Shown here piece by piece: positions 7,310-16,410 of a stretch of 44,647 nt of DNA. This stretch comes from Algoriphagus sp. (GTDB lineage Bacteria; Bacteroidota; Bacteroidia; Cytophagales; Cyclobacteriaceae). The notes beneath the pieces are model-generated. The model did not search any database, was not told where the DNA came from, and saw only the letters and a program-made list of their open reading frames with translations. The stretch covers positions 1-44,647 of the forward strand of contig NZ_JAQWXX010000001.1 in assembly GCF_029254265.1 (NCBI RefSeq), given 5' to 3'. How positions within the stretch are numbered: position 1 is the first letter of the stretch; every line of letters starts with the position of its first letter. The position numbers and the translations under genes were made by a program.

Positions 7310-8584
7310 TTATAACCTTCTTTTGTTTGGATTAAGATTTATATATCCAACAAGTTGGTCATACCTAGATCCTAAATTTCTGAAATAGATAAGGGTTTCA
7401 TATTCATTTTCTGTTTCAAAGTGACTTCCCTCAAAATGTTTCGTTTCAAATACCCCATCATCTGAGACTGCAAACTGGTAATCATACCAACCTTGCTTCA
7501 ACAGTAATGTGGTTTGATATACCTTTAACTTGGGATCCCACTTCATTTTTGCCTCAGGTGATTTACCCCACTGAGTAAGTGCTCCTAATAAGAAAATTTG
7601 AGAAGATGTCTCTGGAATCGAAAAACGAAAAGTAACCAACATATATTCACTTTCAATCTCAGGGTCTCCACCTGGGCGATCATTGGTGAAAACAAGATAT
7701 TGCCCATTAAGATCTAAGTATTGAGAGTATACACTATTTTGACGAGGTGTATTAATTACCGCATCTGCATAAATCACATCTGTCTCTACTCTCACATCTG
7801 CAATATTCAAACCTGTGGCTCGAATAAATCTCAAATCTACAAAACGGAATTCATTACTTGCATCAAACTCATTTTGTCCATCAAATAACTCATATCTCAG
7901 GATTTTTGAGCTTTCATTCATAAATGTAGGCTTGACCAAATACTTAGAATTGTCCCATCGCTGATTTTGTCTAAGTACAACTTTGATTTGGTCTGTGGGA
8001 TTCATCACTTCTCCTTTCGAATAATTCAACACCACATTTATTTGCTGAGCCCCTCTTCTATCTTGAGTTTGGGAAGGAGGAACGATTGCAGATCCAACCG
8101 TAAAAAGCTCTTCATAAATCATAAAGCGTTTTGTCAGAATCACATTAGACTCATCTCTCCCTCTATAAACTTTGAGAATATAGTTGCCTGACTTGGTTAC
8201 TCTGGGAAGTTCAAACTTATAATGAATATAGGGGATCCGAGTACTTATGGAATATTCATAATCCTGAATATTGAATTCATTGAAGGTGATCAAAAAGTCA
8301 TTATCACGTAGTTGAGATTTTTGCCAGTCCGCATCGCAGTGGATCAATTTTGCGCTATACTGTTCTGCATCATAAGCTAAATCGTCAAATAGCAACACTA
8401 ATGGTCTTGAGCCTGAAAGTGGTGCAACGGGAGAGCTTAATTGACTTTCGGCAGTTGCTCCAAGAGGAAAGAGACGAACCGACTGAATATGATCTGTATA
8501 AATTTTATCCTCCAGTTGGGAAAAAGCATTGAATCGAATCCCAAAAAGAAGCAGAAAAAGAAAACTCTTTAAATAAATCTTCAT
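7310..8584 (-). CDS. DUF5103 protein, type IX secretion system plug
   Basis: A 424-residue exported protein of the DUF5103 family. A member of this family was seen as the periplasmic plug of the SprA translocon in the type IX secretion system, which secretes gliding adhesins and enzymes in Bacteroidota. A Sec signal peptide covers about residues 1-22 (FLFLLLFGIRFNAFSQ). The family's conserved beginning is visible in HIQSVRLFPLGA and PLVLLFDDL, followed by YSAKLIHCDADWQKSQL. Length is normal for the family. It lies 38 bases downstream of the ABC-F gene on the same strand and may share its transcript; a terminator closes it. No other T9SS component is in the window. Confidence 0.88.
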   Translation of the reverse strand: MKIYLKSFLFLLLFGIRFNAFSQLEDKIYTDHIQSVRLFPLGATAESQLSSPVAPLSGSRPLVLLFDDLAYDAEQYSAKLIHCDADWQKSQLRDNDFLITFNEFNIQDYEYSISTRIPYIHYKFELPRVTKSGNYILKVYRGRDESNVILTKRFMIYEELFTVGSAIVPPSQTQDRRGAQQINVVLNYSKGEVMNPTDQIKVVLRQNQRWDNSKYLVKPTFMNESSKILRYELFDGQNEFDASNEFRFVDLRFIRATGLNIADVRVETDVIYADAVINTPRQNSVYSQYLDLNGQYLVFTNDRPGGDPEIESEYMLVTFRFSIPETSSQIFLLGALTQWGKSPEAKMKWDPKLKVYQTTLLLKQGWYDYQFAVSDDGVFETKHFEGSHFETENEYETLIYFRNLGSRYDQLVGYINLNPNKRRL

Positions 8585-8622
8585 TCTGAAAATTAATCAA
8601 AACATAATTGATTCCTCAATTT

Positions 8623-10548
8623 TCAAGCAATGACTTCCTGCAATGATGAAATTTGATCTACCAGTTTTTCCCAATCGCTATTCAAATCAGAAAGCTTTGA
8701 TTCAAGTTTTTGATGTTTTTCTTGAACAATTTGGGCTTCAACTTCATTAGAATAAAGCTCTGGATTCGCCATTTCAACTTCAAGCTTTTCTTTTTGGGTT
8801 TCAAGTGTTTCTATTTCGCTCTCAATTTTCGAAAGTTGTTCTTCCAATTTCTTGAGTTCCTTTTTCGCCAATTGAGCTTCCATCGTATTCTTTGAAACCG
8901 GAGCTTGTTCTTTCTTCTGAACTTTCACCACATTTGGAAGAGGCTTCTCCTCCACTTGATTCGCTTTCCAAATTTCATACTCTTCATACGTTCCTGGATA
9001 TTCTTTGATCTCATGATTCTCGATGTACCAAATCTTATTTGCTACACCTTTTATAAAATGTCTATCGTGAGAAACAGTTACAAAAGTGCCCTCATATTGC
9101 TGAAGAGCCTGGATCAAAATATTTACCGACTGAAAATCCAAGTGGTTGGTTGGCTCATCCAACAAAAGAAAATTAGCCTCTGAAATCAAAGTCTTAGCTA
9201 AAGCAACTCTGGATTTTTCACCCCCAGACAAGACTTTTATCTTTTTAAATACTTCTTCATTCGTGAACAGGAAGCAGCCTAAAACACCTCGAAGCTCCAT
9301 CTCAGACTTTGCACTTCCGGCCTGTGTCATTTCCTGAATGATCTCATTATCTAAGGTAAGGGCTTCCAACTGATGTTGTGCAAAAAAAGATTTGATCACA
9401 TTGTACCCTTCTGTACGCGTACCAGTGGTTTTTTCAGATCCATCAATAATTCGAAGAAGTGTTGACTTACCTTTTCCATTTGCACCTATCAAAGCAATTT
9501 TATCTCCCCTTTCGATTCTTGCTGTTGAGTTTTTTAGAATCACCAAGTCACCATAAGACTTTGAAACTTGATCTAGCACGATTACGTCACGGCCAGATTG
9601 CTTCGAAAACTTAAATTTGAAATTTACCGAAACCTCATCACTGACTACCTCATGGACTTTATCCAATCGGTCTAGGGCCTTGATTCTAGATTGTACTTGA
9701 TTTGATTTAGAGGCTTTTGCTCGGAATCGTTCGATAAACTTTTCCGTCTGCTTGATCATTTGCTGCTGATTCTCGTAAGCGTTTTGCTGAATTTCCATCC
9801 GCTCTACTTTCTCCTCCTTATAGAAGGCATAATTTCCAGCATATAGCGTAAGCGTCTGATTCGCAACTTCAACAGTACTACTGATGCAATTATTCAAAAA
9901 AGTCTGATCGTGAGAAACTACTACAACAGCACCTTCATAGGTTTTCAGATAATTCTCAACCCACTGAATAGAAGGCAAATCAAGGTGGTTGGTAGGCTCA
10001 TCAAGCATGAGTAAGGAAGGCTTTTCCAAAAGTAGTTTTGCAAGCATAACCCGCATTCTCCATCCTCCAGAAAAAGTACGAAGCGGCTTTTCGAGATCTG
10101 CTGTTTTAAACCCAATCCCTTCCAAAACCTCTTCTGCTTTTGCCTTAATGGTGTAGCCTTCATTCGCTTCGAATCGCTCTTGTAAAAAAGCTAATCGATT
10201 GATGATCTCTTCCGAATAGTCCGTTTCCATTTTTTTGAGAACTTCATCAATTTCATCCTGAAGACTCAAGGTTTCTTTAAATGCTGCCAGTGCAACATTT
10301 AAAATACTTTCGTCAGATTGGTAGGATAACAAGTCCTGATTTAGAAAGCCAATAGTACAATCTTTCGCCTTTTGTACCTCTCCGGAAGAAGGCTGATAAT
10401 CTCCATTTATTATTTTCAATAAAGTGGACTTTCCTGTTCCATTCTGTCCTACCAAGCCTATTTTATCTTTTGGCTTGATATGAAGATTGGCATTTTCGTA
10501 AAGTGGACGGCCTCCAATAAAGTAAGAGAGATTATTAATCGATAACAT
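8623..10548 (-). CDS. ABC-F family ATPase (Uup/YheS-like translation factor)
   Basis: A 641-residue soluble protein with two ATP-binding cassettes and no membrane domain, the mark of ABC-F proteins that act at the ribosomal E site. Cassette 1 has Walker A GQNGTGKST (34-42), signature FSGGWRMR (159-166) and Walker B LLMLDEPTNHLD. Cassette 2 has GANGKGKST (355-363), LSGGEKSR (440-447) and LLLDEPTNHLD. The interdomain linker (about 240-310) is basic and helical, and residues about 553-640 form a coiled coil as in Uup. It is a housekeeping type rather than an antibiotic-resistance type as far as sequence tells. A TATTTTTG box at 10553-10560 on the minus strand lies almost against the ATG, so the leader may be extremely short. 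Confidence 0.93.
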   Translation of the reverse strand: MLSINNLSYFIGGRPLYENANLHIKPKDKIGLVGQNGTGKSTLLKIINGDYQPSSGEVQKAKDCTIGFLNQDLLSYQSDESILNVALAAFKETLSLQDEIDEVLKKMETDYSEEIINRLAFLQERFEANEGYTIKAKAEEVLEGIGFKTADLEKPLRTFSGGWRMRVMLAKLLLEKPSLLMLDEPTNHLDLPSIQWVENYLKTYEGAVVVVSHDQTFLNNCISSTVEVANQTLTLYAGNYAFYKEEKVERMEIQQNAYENQQQMIKQTEKFIERFRAKASKSNQVQSRIKALDRLDKVHEVVSDEVSVNFKFKFSKQSGRDVIVLDQVSKSYGDLVILKNSTARIERGDKIALIGANGKGKSTLLRIIDGSEKTTGTRTEGYNVIKSFFAQHQLEALTLDNEIIQEMTQAGSAKSEMELRGVLGCFLFTNEEVFKKIKVLSGGEKSRVALAKTLISEANFLLLDEPTNHLDFQSVNILIQALQQYEGTFVTVSHDRHFIKGVANKIWYIENHEIKEYPGTYEEYEIWKANQVEEKPLPNVVKVQKKEQAPVSKNTMEAQLAKKELKKLEEQLSKIESEIETLETQKEKLEVEMANPELYSNEVEAQIVQEKHQKLESKLSDLNSDWEKLVDQISSLQEVIA

Positions 10549-10639
10549 AGCGCAAAAATAACATTAAACCCGCTTATAAACCTTTCAAAGCAAAACAATC
10601 TGAACTTAGCTATATTTATTATTCAAAGATTCTACGCAT

Positions 10640-11842
10640 ATGAAAACTGAATTCAATTTCTCACTACCGGTTTTATTTCTTTTTTTCGCAATCATTTTCG
10701 GCTGTAGTCAAAAGCAACCTGCTGACGCTCAGTCCCTAAAAACCCCAAACAGCTCCAATAAACGGAATATTAAAAACGCTGTTGCTGACGTACAATTGGA
10801 TAAAATCAAACTTCCAAAAAATTTTAAAATTGATGTTTGGGCTGCTGATGTTCCCAATGCCAGATCAATGGCTTTAAGTGACAATGGAATTGTCTTCGTA
10901 GGCAATAGACAAGAAAAAAATGTCTATGCCATCATTGATGAAGACGGTGATGGAAAAGCTGATGTCAAATTTATTTTAGCAGAAGGTCTGAGAATGCCAA
11001 ATGGCGTTGCATACAAGGATGGAGATCTTTATGTAGCTGAAGTCAATCAAATTCTGAGATTTAAAGATATCAAAAACACCCTCAACAATCCCAAATTCGA
11101 AGTCATCTATGAGGGATATCCAACAGAAAGGCATCATGGATGGAAATTCATTTCATTCGGCCCTGATGGAATGCTTTACGTCCCTGTAGGAGCACCTTGT
11201 AATATTTGTGAGTCTGAGGATGAGATTTTTGCGAGTATCACACGAATTGACCCAAAATCTCCAAACCCTAAACCAGAAGTCTACGCTCATGGAGTGAGAA
11301 ATTCAGTCGGGTTTGATTGGCATCCAGTCACTGGTGAACTATGGTTCACTGATAATGGTAGAGATATGATTGGTGATGATGTCCCAAATTGTGAGCTCAA
11401 CAGAGCTACCACTGCTGGACAGCATTTTGGATACCCTTATTGGCATGAGGGATCTGTAAAAGATCCTGAATTTGGTGATAAAGGTAAAGCTCAAAGTGCC
11501 TATGTAGCTCCCGCTGCTAAACTTGGAGCTCATACCGCTCCTCTAGGAATGCGATTTTATGAAGGGGGAATGTTTCCTTCTTCCTACAAAAATCAAATTA
11601 TCGTGGCAAAACATGGTTCTTGGAACAGAAGCAAAAAATCTGGCTATGTGGTCGCTTTAGAAAAACTAGATGCAAACTCTAATGTAATCGGTGAAGAAAT
11701 TTTCGTCTCAGGATGGCTTGATGAAGTGACTCAAGAAGTTTGGGGCAGACCAGTGGATGTGCAAGAATTACCCGATGGAAGTCTGCTTATTTCGGATGAT
11801 ATGGCAGGAGTTATTTACCGAGTAACATATACAGGAGAATAA
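10640..11842 (+). CDS. lipoprotein of the glucose/sorbosone dehydrogenase (PQQ-type beta-propeller) family
   Basis: A 400-residue six-bladed beta-propeller protein resembling soluble aldose and sorbosone dehydrogenases. The N-terminus is a lipoprotein signal with lipobox IFGC (Cys22), so the protein is anchored in a membrane facing the periplasm. Family segments include EGLRMPNGVAYKDGDLYVAE, GPDGMLYVPVGAPCN, HGVRNSVGFDWHP and GELWFTDNGRDMIGDD. The tail has the common GRPVDVQELPDGSLLISDDM. PQQ dependence is a family statement; whether this member is active and on what substrate is unknown. It is divergent from the ABC-F gene and followed by a strong terminator. Confidence 0.87.
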   Translation: MKTEFNFSLPVLFLFFAIIFGCSQKQPADAQSLKTPNSSNKRNIKNAVADVQLDKIKLPKNFKIDVWAADVPNARSMALSDNGIVFVGNRQEKNVYAIIDEDGDGKADVKFILAEGLRMPNGVAYKDGDLYVAEVNQILRFKDIKNTLNNPKFEVIYEGYPTERHHGWKFISFGPDGMLYVPVGAPCNICESEDEIFASITRIDPKSPNPKPEVYAHGVRNSVGFDWHPVTGELWFTDNGRDMIGDDVPNCELNRATTAGQHFGYPYWHEGSVKDPEFGDKGKAQSAYVAPAAKLGAHTAPLGMRFYEGGMFPSSYKNQIIVAKHGSWNRSKKSGYVVALEKLDANSNVIGEEIFVSGWLDEVTQEVWGRPVDVQELPDGSLLISDDMAGVIYRVTYTGE

Positions 11843-11846
11843 AAGT

Positions 11847-11874
11847 AAAGGGAAGCAAATGCTTCCCTTTATTA
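11847..11874. terminator. bidirectional terminator
   Basis: A perfect 10-bp stem AAAGGGAAGC / GCTTCCCTTT with loop AAAT separates two convergent genes. Confidence 0.85.
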
Positions 11875-13191
11875 TTACAACCAATCTGGCTTTGTAGTAT
11901 CCACTTCCGCCTGAAGTTGGTTTAATAGGTTATACAATCCGAAGTAAGTTCTGTTGATATATAATCCGTGTCTTGATCCTCTCGCTTGACGAGATTTTTT
12001 AAACATTTTATCATTAGAAATACGATCTCCAAGCTGGAAAATACGCTCAAAGAATCCATCATCGGCAAAATCAAATCGATCCACGTGAAATGGTTTGCCC
12101 AATAAGCTGATCATTTCTCTGAATATCCCCTTAAAATAAAGCTGTTCCTCTGGTGTATCTTTATCCGAGATGAATTCAAGATTGTAGAAAATCTGGTTGA
12201 GCTCTTCCTCCTTGATCAATAAGTCCTTTTTGATGAGGGCAAAATACCCTTCATAAAAATCCTCAGGAATTACTTTTACACATCCAAAATCAATAATACC
12301 AAGCTGATCTCCCTCCTGTACAATGAAGTTGCCCGGGTGAGGATCTGCATGTACTTTTTTAAGATTATGAACTTGATGATGGTAGAAATCCCAAAGTGCT
12401 TGTCCAATTTGATTTTTAGATTTTTGAGTTGGGTTTGTATCTAGCCATTCTTTCAAATGTTTTCCATCAATCCAATCCATCGTGATGATTCGATCTGAGC
12501 TATACTCATCATAATAGATAGGAAACTTCAAATTCGGAATATGCCCACATTCAGAAGAGATTTCTCTTGACCGTTCAATTTCCAGAACATAATCTGTTTC
12601 CTCTAACAGCTTTTCCTCAACTTCAGCCATGTAATGATCCAATTCTCGCTCATTCATATTCAAGAGACGAAGCGCAAATGGTCTTACTAATTTTAGGTCC
12701 GAACTTACCGAATCCGCTACACCCGGATATTGAATCTTTACTGCAAGTTTTTTACCGTCTTTTGTTGCCTGATGAACCTGTCCGATTGATGCGGCATTTA
12801 TCGCAGACCTTGTGAAACTTTCAAATATACCTTCTGGAGTTTTGCCAAAATGTTTTTGAAAAGTTTTGACTACCAAAGGATAAGATAAAGGTGGAGCAGA
12901 GTATTGCGCCATGGTAAATTTGTCCTGATAAGCTCTCGGTAAAAGGTTCTTATCCATAGACATCATCTGAGCAACTTTCAATGCGGAACCCTTCAACTCG
13001 CTCAAGGAATTATAAATATCTGAGGCATTATTTGAATGGAGCTCTTCCTTATCCATTGATGGGTTGACCATCTTTTTTGCATAATGCTTAACATAATTCC
13101 CCCCAACTTTGGCTCCGGTAGAAATAAATTTTGCAGCACGCTGAACCTTTGAAACAGGGATTGCCTGTTGTTCTCTTAATTTTTCAGCCAT
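11875..13191 (-). CDS. AarF/ABC1/UbiB family atypical kinase
   Basis: A 438-residue protein of the UbiB/ADCK family of atypical kinases, linked in other organisms to quinone and lipid homeostasis. Diagnostic parts are the Ala-rich nucleotide loop INAASIGQVHQA, the VAIK-type lysine in LAVKIQYPGV, the catalytic loop HADPHPGNF and the metal-binding IIDFGC. The family's N-terminal KxGQ motif reads KVAQ here (ALKVAQMMS), a Gly to Ala change worth noting. No transmembrane helix is evident at the C-terminus, unlike E. coli UbiB. The TetR-like gene ends two bases upstream of its start, so the two are surely co-transcribed. Whether it serves menaquinone metabolism is a guess from the family. Confidence 0.9.
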   Translation of the reverse strand: MAEKLREQQAIPVSKVQRAAKFISTGAKVGGNYVKHYAKKMVNPSMDKEELHSNNASDIYNSLSELKGSALKVAQMMSMDKNLLPRAYQDKFTMAQYSAPPLSYPLVVKTFQKHFGKTPEGIFESFTRSAINAASIGQVHQATKDGKKLAVKIQYPGVADSVSSDLKLVRPFALRLLNMNERELDHYMAEVEEKLLEETDYVLEIERSREISSECGHIPNLKFPIYYDEYSSDRIITMDWIDGKHLKEWLDTNPTQKSKNQIGQALWDFYHHQVHNLKKVHADPHPGNFIVQEGDQLGIIDFGCVKVIPEDFYEGYFALIKKDLLIKEEELNQIFYNLEFISDKDTPEEQLYFKGIFREMISLLGKPFHVDRFDFADDGFFERIFQLGDRISNDKMFKKSRQARGSRHGLYINRTYFGLYNLLNQLQAEVDTTKPDWL

Positions 13192-13193
13192 GA

Positions 13194-13859
13194 TTATTTC
13201 GATTGATATATAAATTTTGCGAAGTCTAGGAATGAATCTAAAGCACTTTTCCCCATCAAGTCGAAAGCTAGATTCACTGATTTTTCGATTGCTGCATCTG
13301 TTTTCTCAAATCGTGGTGAACGATCATCCAACCAATATTTGAATACAAACCAAACCTGTAGCCACATAGCCTCATCGTATCGGTCACTGATGATTGGTCG
13401 GGTTGCAATCTCTTCTGTTTCCTTTCCTTCAAGAATGATTTCATTTGCAAAATCCTTGAATTTATCCTTGAAATCTGAAATTTCTTTTGGTAGGGAAAGC
13501 ATACCTTTTGAACCTTCACCGTAGATACTAAGGAGAAAGGATCTGTTTTTCTTCAATTCTTCAATCCAGGTAAACAAGAAACTGAGGAATTTTTCACGAG
13601 CAGAATATTCTTTAAAAACCTCCTGCGATTCGATTTGAGATATCGTGTCCTCGTAAATCTGGATCCAGACTGCTGATTTGATTGAATCAAATGAAGTGAA
13701 GTAGGCATAAAACTCTTCCTCCTTCATTTTTAAATCTTTTGCAAATTTGAAAACGGACTTAGGTACAGTACCATGCTCTAAGACATGATTTTTATATCCC
13801 TCCAAAATCAATTTTCGAAAATCCTTTTTGGCCGTTTTCTTGGTAGTAGCTGATTCCAT
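13194..13859 (-). CDS. TetR-like transcriptional regulator coupled to the AarF kinase
   Basis: A 221-residue, mostly helical protein. Residues about 14-62 can be read as a diverged TetR-type DNA-binding domain (RKLILEGYKNHVLEHG, then VFKFAKDLKMKEEEFYAYF), and the rest as a TetR C-terminal ligand domain. The HTH is weaker than in classical TetR proteins, so DNA binding is not certain. It lies two bases upstream of the AarF/UbiB gene; this regulator-kinase pairing is one I recall as recurrent in Bacteroidota, and suggests that the regulator controls or senses the same lipid or quinone process. It is separated from hslV by a terminator. Confidence 0.75.
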   Translation of the reverse strand: MESATTKKTAKKDFRKLILEGYKNHVLEHGTVPKSVFKFAKDLKMKEEEFYAYFTSFDSIKSAVWIQIYEDTISQIESQEVFKEYSAREKFLSFLFTWIEELKKNRSFLLSIYGEGSKGMLSLPKEISDFKDKFKDFANEIILEGKETEEIATRPIISDRYDEAMWLQVWFVFKYWLDDRSPRFEKTDAAIEKSVNLAFDLMGKSALDSFLDFAKFIYQSK

Positions 13860-13920
13860 AATTTTTTTTCAATGTCAGAGAGGTAACACATAAATGGACG
13901 TACTGGTTTTCAATCGCACA

Positions 13921-13946
13921 AAAAAACCGAAGTTATTTAACTTCGG
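13921..13946 (-). terminator. rho-independent terminator of hslV
   Basis: CCGAAGTT and AACTTCGG pair perfectly around ATTT; on the minus strand the stem is followed directly by TTTTTT. Confidence 0.88.
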
Positions 13947-13979
13947 CTCCCAAAAATCTTATTTATATGCCTCTAATAA

Positions 13980-14522
13980 TTACTTGATTACTTTTTCGAT
14001 CACCAAATTATGATTGGTATAAATACATACATCTGCAGCGATATATAGGCTTTCTCTTACCATTTCCTCAGCAGTCATAGTTGGAGCAAACTTCTTCATT
14101 GCACGAGCTGCTGACTGTGCAAACATGCTTCCCGAGCCTATGGTTGCTATTTCCATATCTGGCTCAATCACATCTCCAGTTCCTGAGATAATCAAAATAT
14201 CATCTGCATCAGCTACAATCATCATCGCCTCAAGCTTACTCAGCATTCTATCTGTTCGCCACTCTTTTGCCAATTCTACTGCTGCTCGCTTCATGTTATT
14301 CCCAAAAGCACCTAGCTTCTCTTCAAATTTCTCAAGAAGTGTAAAGGCATCAGCTGTAGAACCTGCAAATCCGGTAACAATTTTCCCTCCTTGTAATACT
14401 CGGAGTTTTTTCACGGAACTCTTAGCTATGGTATTACCTAAAGTCGCTTGCCCATCTGCACCAATTACTACTTCTCCATTGTGCCGGATAGCTACAACAG
14501 TGGTTGATTTAATTCTTTCCAT
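13980..14522 (-). CDS. hslV: HslV, proteolytic subunit of the HslUV (ClpQY) protease
   Basis: A 180-residue threonine peptidase of the proteasome beta-subunit family. With the ATPase HslU it degrades unfolded and regulatory proteins in the cytoplasm. The family start TTVVAIRHNGEVVIGADGQA is clear, as are KKLRVLQGGKIVTGFAGSTA and ATIGSGSMFAQSAARA. The nucleophile should be the first Thr of TTVVA; here it is preceded by six residues (MERIKS) instead of the initiator Met alone, so a short propeptide must be removed if the family mechanism holds. No in-frame start lies closer. hslU is not next to it and not in the window. Confidence 0.95.
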   Translation of the reverse strand: MERIKSTTVVAIRHNGEVVIGADGQATLGNTIAKSSVKKLRVLQGGKIVTGFAGSTADAFTLLEKFEEKLGAFGNNMKRAAVELAKEWRTDRMLSKLEAMMIVADADDILIISGTGDVIEPDMEIATIGSGSMFAQSAARAMKKFAPTMTAEEMVRESLYIAADVCIYTNHNLVIEKVIK

Positions 14523-14627
14523 ACTAATGATTTAAATAAGTTTGAGTTTAAAAACCCAGAAAAAGCAGCAATAATTTCCCTGGCAATTATCTATCGGGCT
14601 TTTCACTCCAATAAGTGTACAAAAAGC

Positions 14628-14655
14628 AAAAAGTCCTGAATTCAGGACTTTTTGG
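14628..14655 (-). terminator. terminator of the dihydrolipoyl acetyltransferase gene
   Basis: A perfect 26-base palindrome (AAAAAGTCCTGAA and its complement, 14628-14653) has the A/T ends needed for a T-tract on the minus strand. Confidence 0.8.
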
Positions 14656-14664
14656 CAGTCATTT

Positions 14665-16290
14665 CTAAATTAATATTCTTACTGGATCTTCCAAGAGGCT
14701 CTTAAGTGTCAGAAGGAATGCCGATCCTACCGCACCATCTACTACTCTGTGGTCACAAGAAAGGGTTACTTTCATGATATTACCAATTTTCATTTCACCA
14801 TTTTTCACAATTACAGTCTCTTTGATGCCTCCTACTGCAAGGATACAAGCATCAGGTGGGTTGATAATAGCTGTAAATTCATCGATCCCAAACATACCAA
14901 GATTGGAAATAGTAAAGGTATTTCCTTCCCAATCTTTAGGTTGTAGCTCTTTATTTTTAGCTTTTGCTCCAAGAGTTTTAGCCTGATTAGATATCTGAGA
15001 AAGTGATAGATTATCCGCAAATCGGATCACAGGAACCAAAAGGCCTTCCTCTACTGCAACAGCCATTCCAATATGGATATGCTCATTATATCTGATTTTA
15101 TCTCCTAGCCAGCTAGAATTCACTTTCGGATTCTGACGTAATGCAGCAGCTGAAGCTTTGATAACCATATCATTGAAAGAAATTTTAACCGGAGAAATCT
15201 CATTCATAGATTTCCGGGCTTCGATCGCTTTATCCATGTTGATTTCCATGGTCAGATAGAAGTGAGGAGCTCCAAATTTACTTTCTGCAAGTCTTTTGGC
15301 TATCACTTTACGCATCTGTGAAACTTTCTCCTCGTGGAAACTTTCCTGTCCAACTGATGATACTACTTGACTTGAAGAAGCTACAGTAGGAATAGCAGCC
15401 GGTACAAAATTCTCAATATCTCGTTTTACTATTCTCCCTCCTTCTCCAGATCCACTCACTTGAGTAATGTCAAAACCTTTTTCTTCCGCCATTTTCTTTG
15501 CAAGCGGCGAAGCTTTAACCCGATCGCCGGAAGAACTGGTAGCAACAGGTGCGGTGGGAATTGAGGCTGTCGAATTTTCCTTAGGAGTTTCTACTTTAGG
15601 TGCTTCCTCTTGCTTAGACTCCTCAGAGACTGTATTCTCTTCAGCTTTCTGTGCTTTGAGCAAAGTCTCAAAATCTGCTCCTTTTTCACCGATTACAGCG
15701 ATAACTCCATCAACGGGAACACTATCTCCGGCCTCTACTCCTATATATAAAAGAGTACCATCTTCATAAGACTCAAGCTCCATTGTAGCTTTGTCAGTTT
15801 CCACCTCAGCTATGATTTCACCTGATTTCACAGAATCACCAACCTTTTTTAACCAAGAAGAGATAGTGCCTTCCTGCATGGTATCAGACATTTTCGGCAT
15901 TGTAATTACTGTAGCGTTGATTGAAGACGTATCAATTTTCTCAGCTTTAGGCTTTGATTCCGATACAACTTCTTTCTTTTCTTCAGCAGGTGCTACTTTT
16001 TCTTCCGCTTTAGCTTCTGCACTACCATTAAGCAAATGATCAAATTTCTCACCCTTTTCTCCGATAATGGCAATTACACCATTTACAGGTACTGAATCTT
16101 TCTCTTTTACTCCAATATATAAGAGGACACCCTCATCATAGGATTCCAGCTCCATAGTTGCTTTATCGGTTTCAACTTCAGCCAAAATATCCCCTGGCTT
16201 AACGCTATCCCCAACTTTTTTCAACCAAGCAGCGATCACACCTTCTTCCATGGTGTCACTCATTTTAGGCATTCTTATAATTTCGGCCAT
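14665..16290 (-). CDS. pdhC: pyruvate dehydrogenase complex E2, dihydrolipoyllysine acetyltransferase
   Basis: A 541-residue core subunit that takes the acetyl group from E1 on its lipoyl arms and transfers it to CoA. Two lipoyl domains are present at about 2-77 and 127-202, each with the site EVETDKATMELES (lipoyl Lys43 and Lys167). An Ala/Pro/Glu-rich linker follows each. The E1/E3-binding domain is at about 258-295 (KASPLAKKMAEEKGFDITQV). The catalytic domain ends with CDHRVVDGA, carrying His514 and Asp518. The lipoyl motif and domain order fit pyruvate rather than 2-oxoglutarate complexes. Genes for E1 and E3 are not adjacent. A full promoter stands 34 bases upstream and a palindromic terminator downstream, so it is monocistronic. 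Confidence 0.94.
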   Translation of the reverse strand: MAEIIRMPKMSDTMEEGVIAAWLKKVGDSVKPGDILAEVETDKATMELESYDEGVLLYIGVKEKDSVPVNGVIAIIGEKGEKFDHLLNGSAEAKAEEKVAPAEEKKEVVSESKPKAEKIDTSSINATVITMPKMSDTMQEGTISSWLKKVGDSVKSGEIIAEVETDKATMELESYEDGTLLYIGVEAGDSVPVDGVIAVIGEKGADFETLLKAQKAEENTVSEESKQEEAPKVETPKENSTASIPTAPVATSSSGDRVKASPLAKKMAEEKGFDITQVSGSGEGGRIVKRDIENFVPAAIPTVASSSQVVSSVGQESFHEEKVSQMRKVIAKRLAESKFGAPHFYLTMEINMDKAIEARKSMNEISPVKISFNDMVIKASAAALRQNPKVNSSWLGDKIRYNEHIHIGMAVAVEEGLLVPVIRFADNLSLSQISNQAKTLGAKAKNKELQPKDWEGNTFTISNLGMFGIDEFTAIINPPDACILAVGGIKETVIVKNGEMKIGNIMKVTLSCDHRVVDGAVGSAFLLTLKSLLEDPVRILI

Positions 16291-16323
16291 ATGTTATTGC
16301 GCTCTGTTCGTTTTTAAAGTGTC

Positions 16324-16354
16324 CAAAAATAGTTTTTATAAAGTCTTTATTCAA
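16324..16354 (-). promoter_or_regulatory. Bacteroidota-type promoter of the E2 gene
   Basis: On the minus strand a TTG (complement of 16352-16354) is followed after 20 bases by TATTTTTG (16331 to 16324), an exact -33/-7 pair. The leader to the ATG at 16290 would be about 27 bases. Confidence 0.6.
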
Positions 16355-16410
16355 ATTTAAAACTAGTAATTTCCCCATGCTTTTCAGCCCCAATCACTTA
16401 TTCTTCTGAA

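Noticed and set aside
6283..7310. CRISPR array near cas6
   Set aside because: No repeat-spacer pattern was found on either side of the gene or elsewhere in the window.
8595..8613. Weak hairpin AATCAA/TTGATT between the ABC-F and plug genes
   Set aside because: All A/T-rich, 6 bp, no T-tract; too weak to call a terminator.
14125..14535. 136-codon plus-strand frame opposite hslV
   Set aside because: It is antisense to a clear HslV gene and has low-complexity Ser/Ile/Ala composition typical of a shadow frame.
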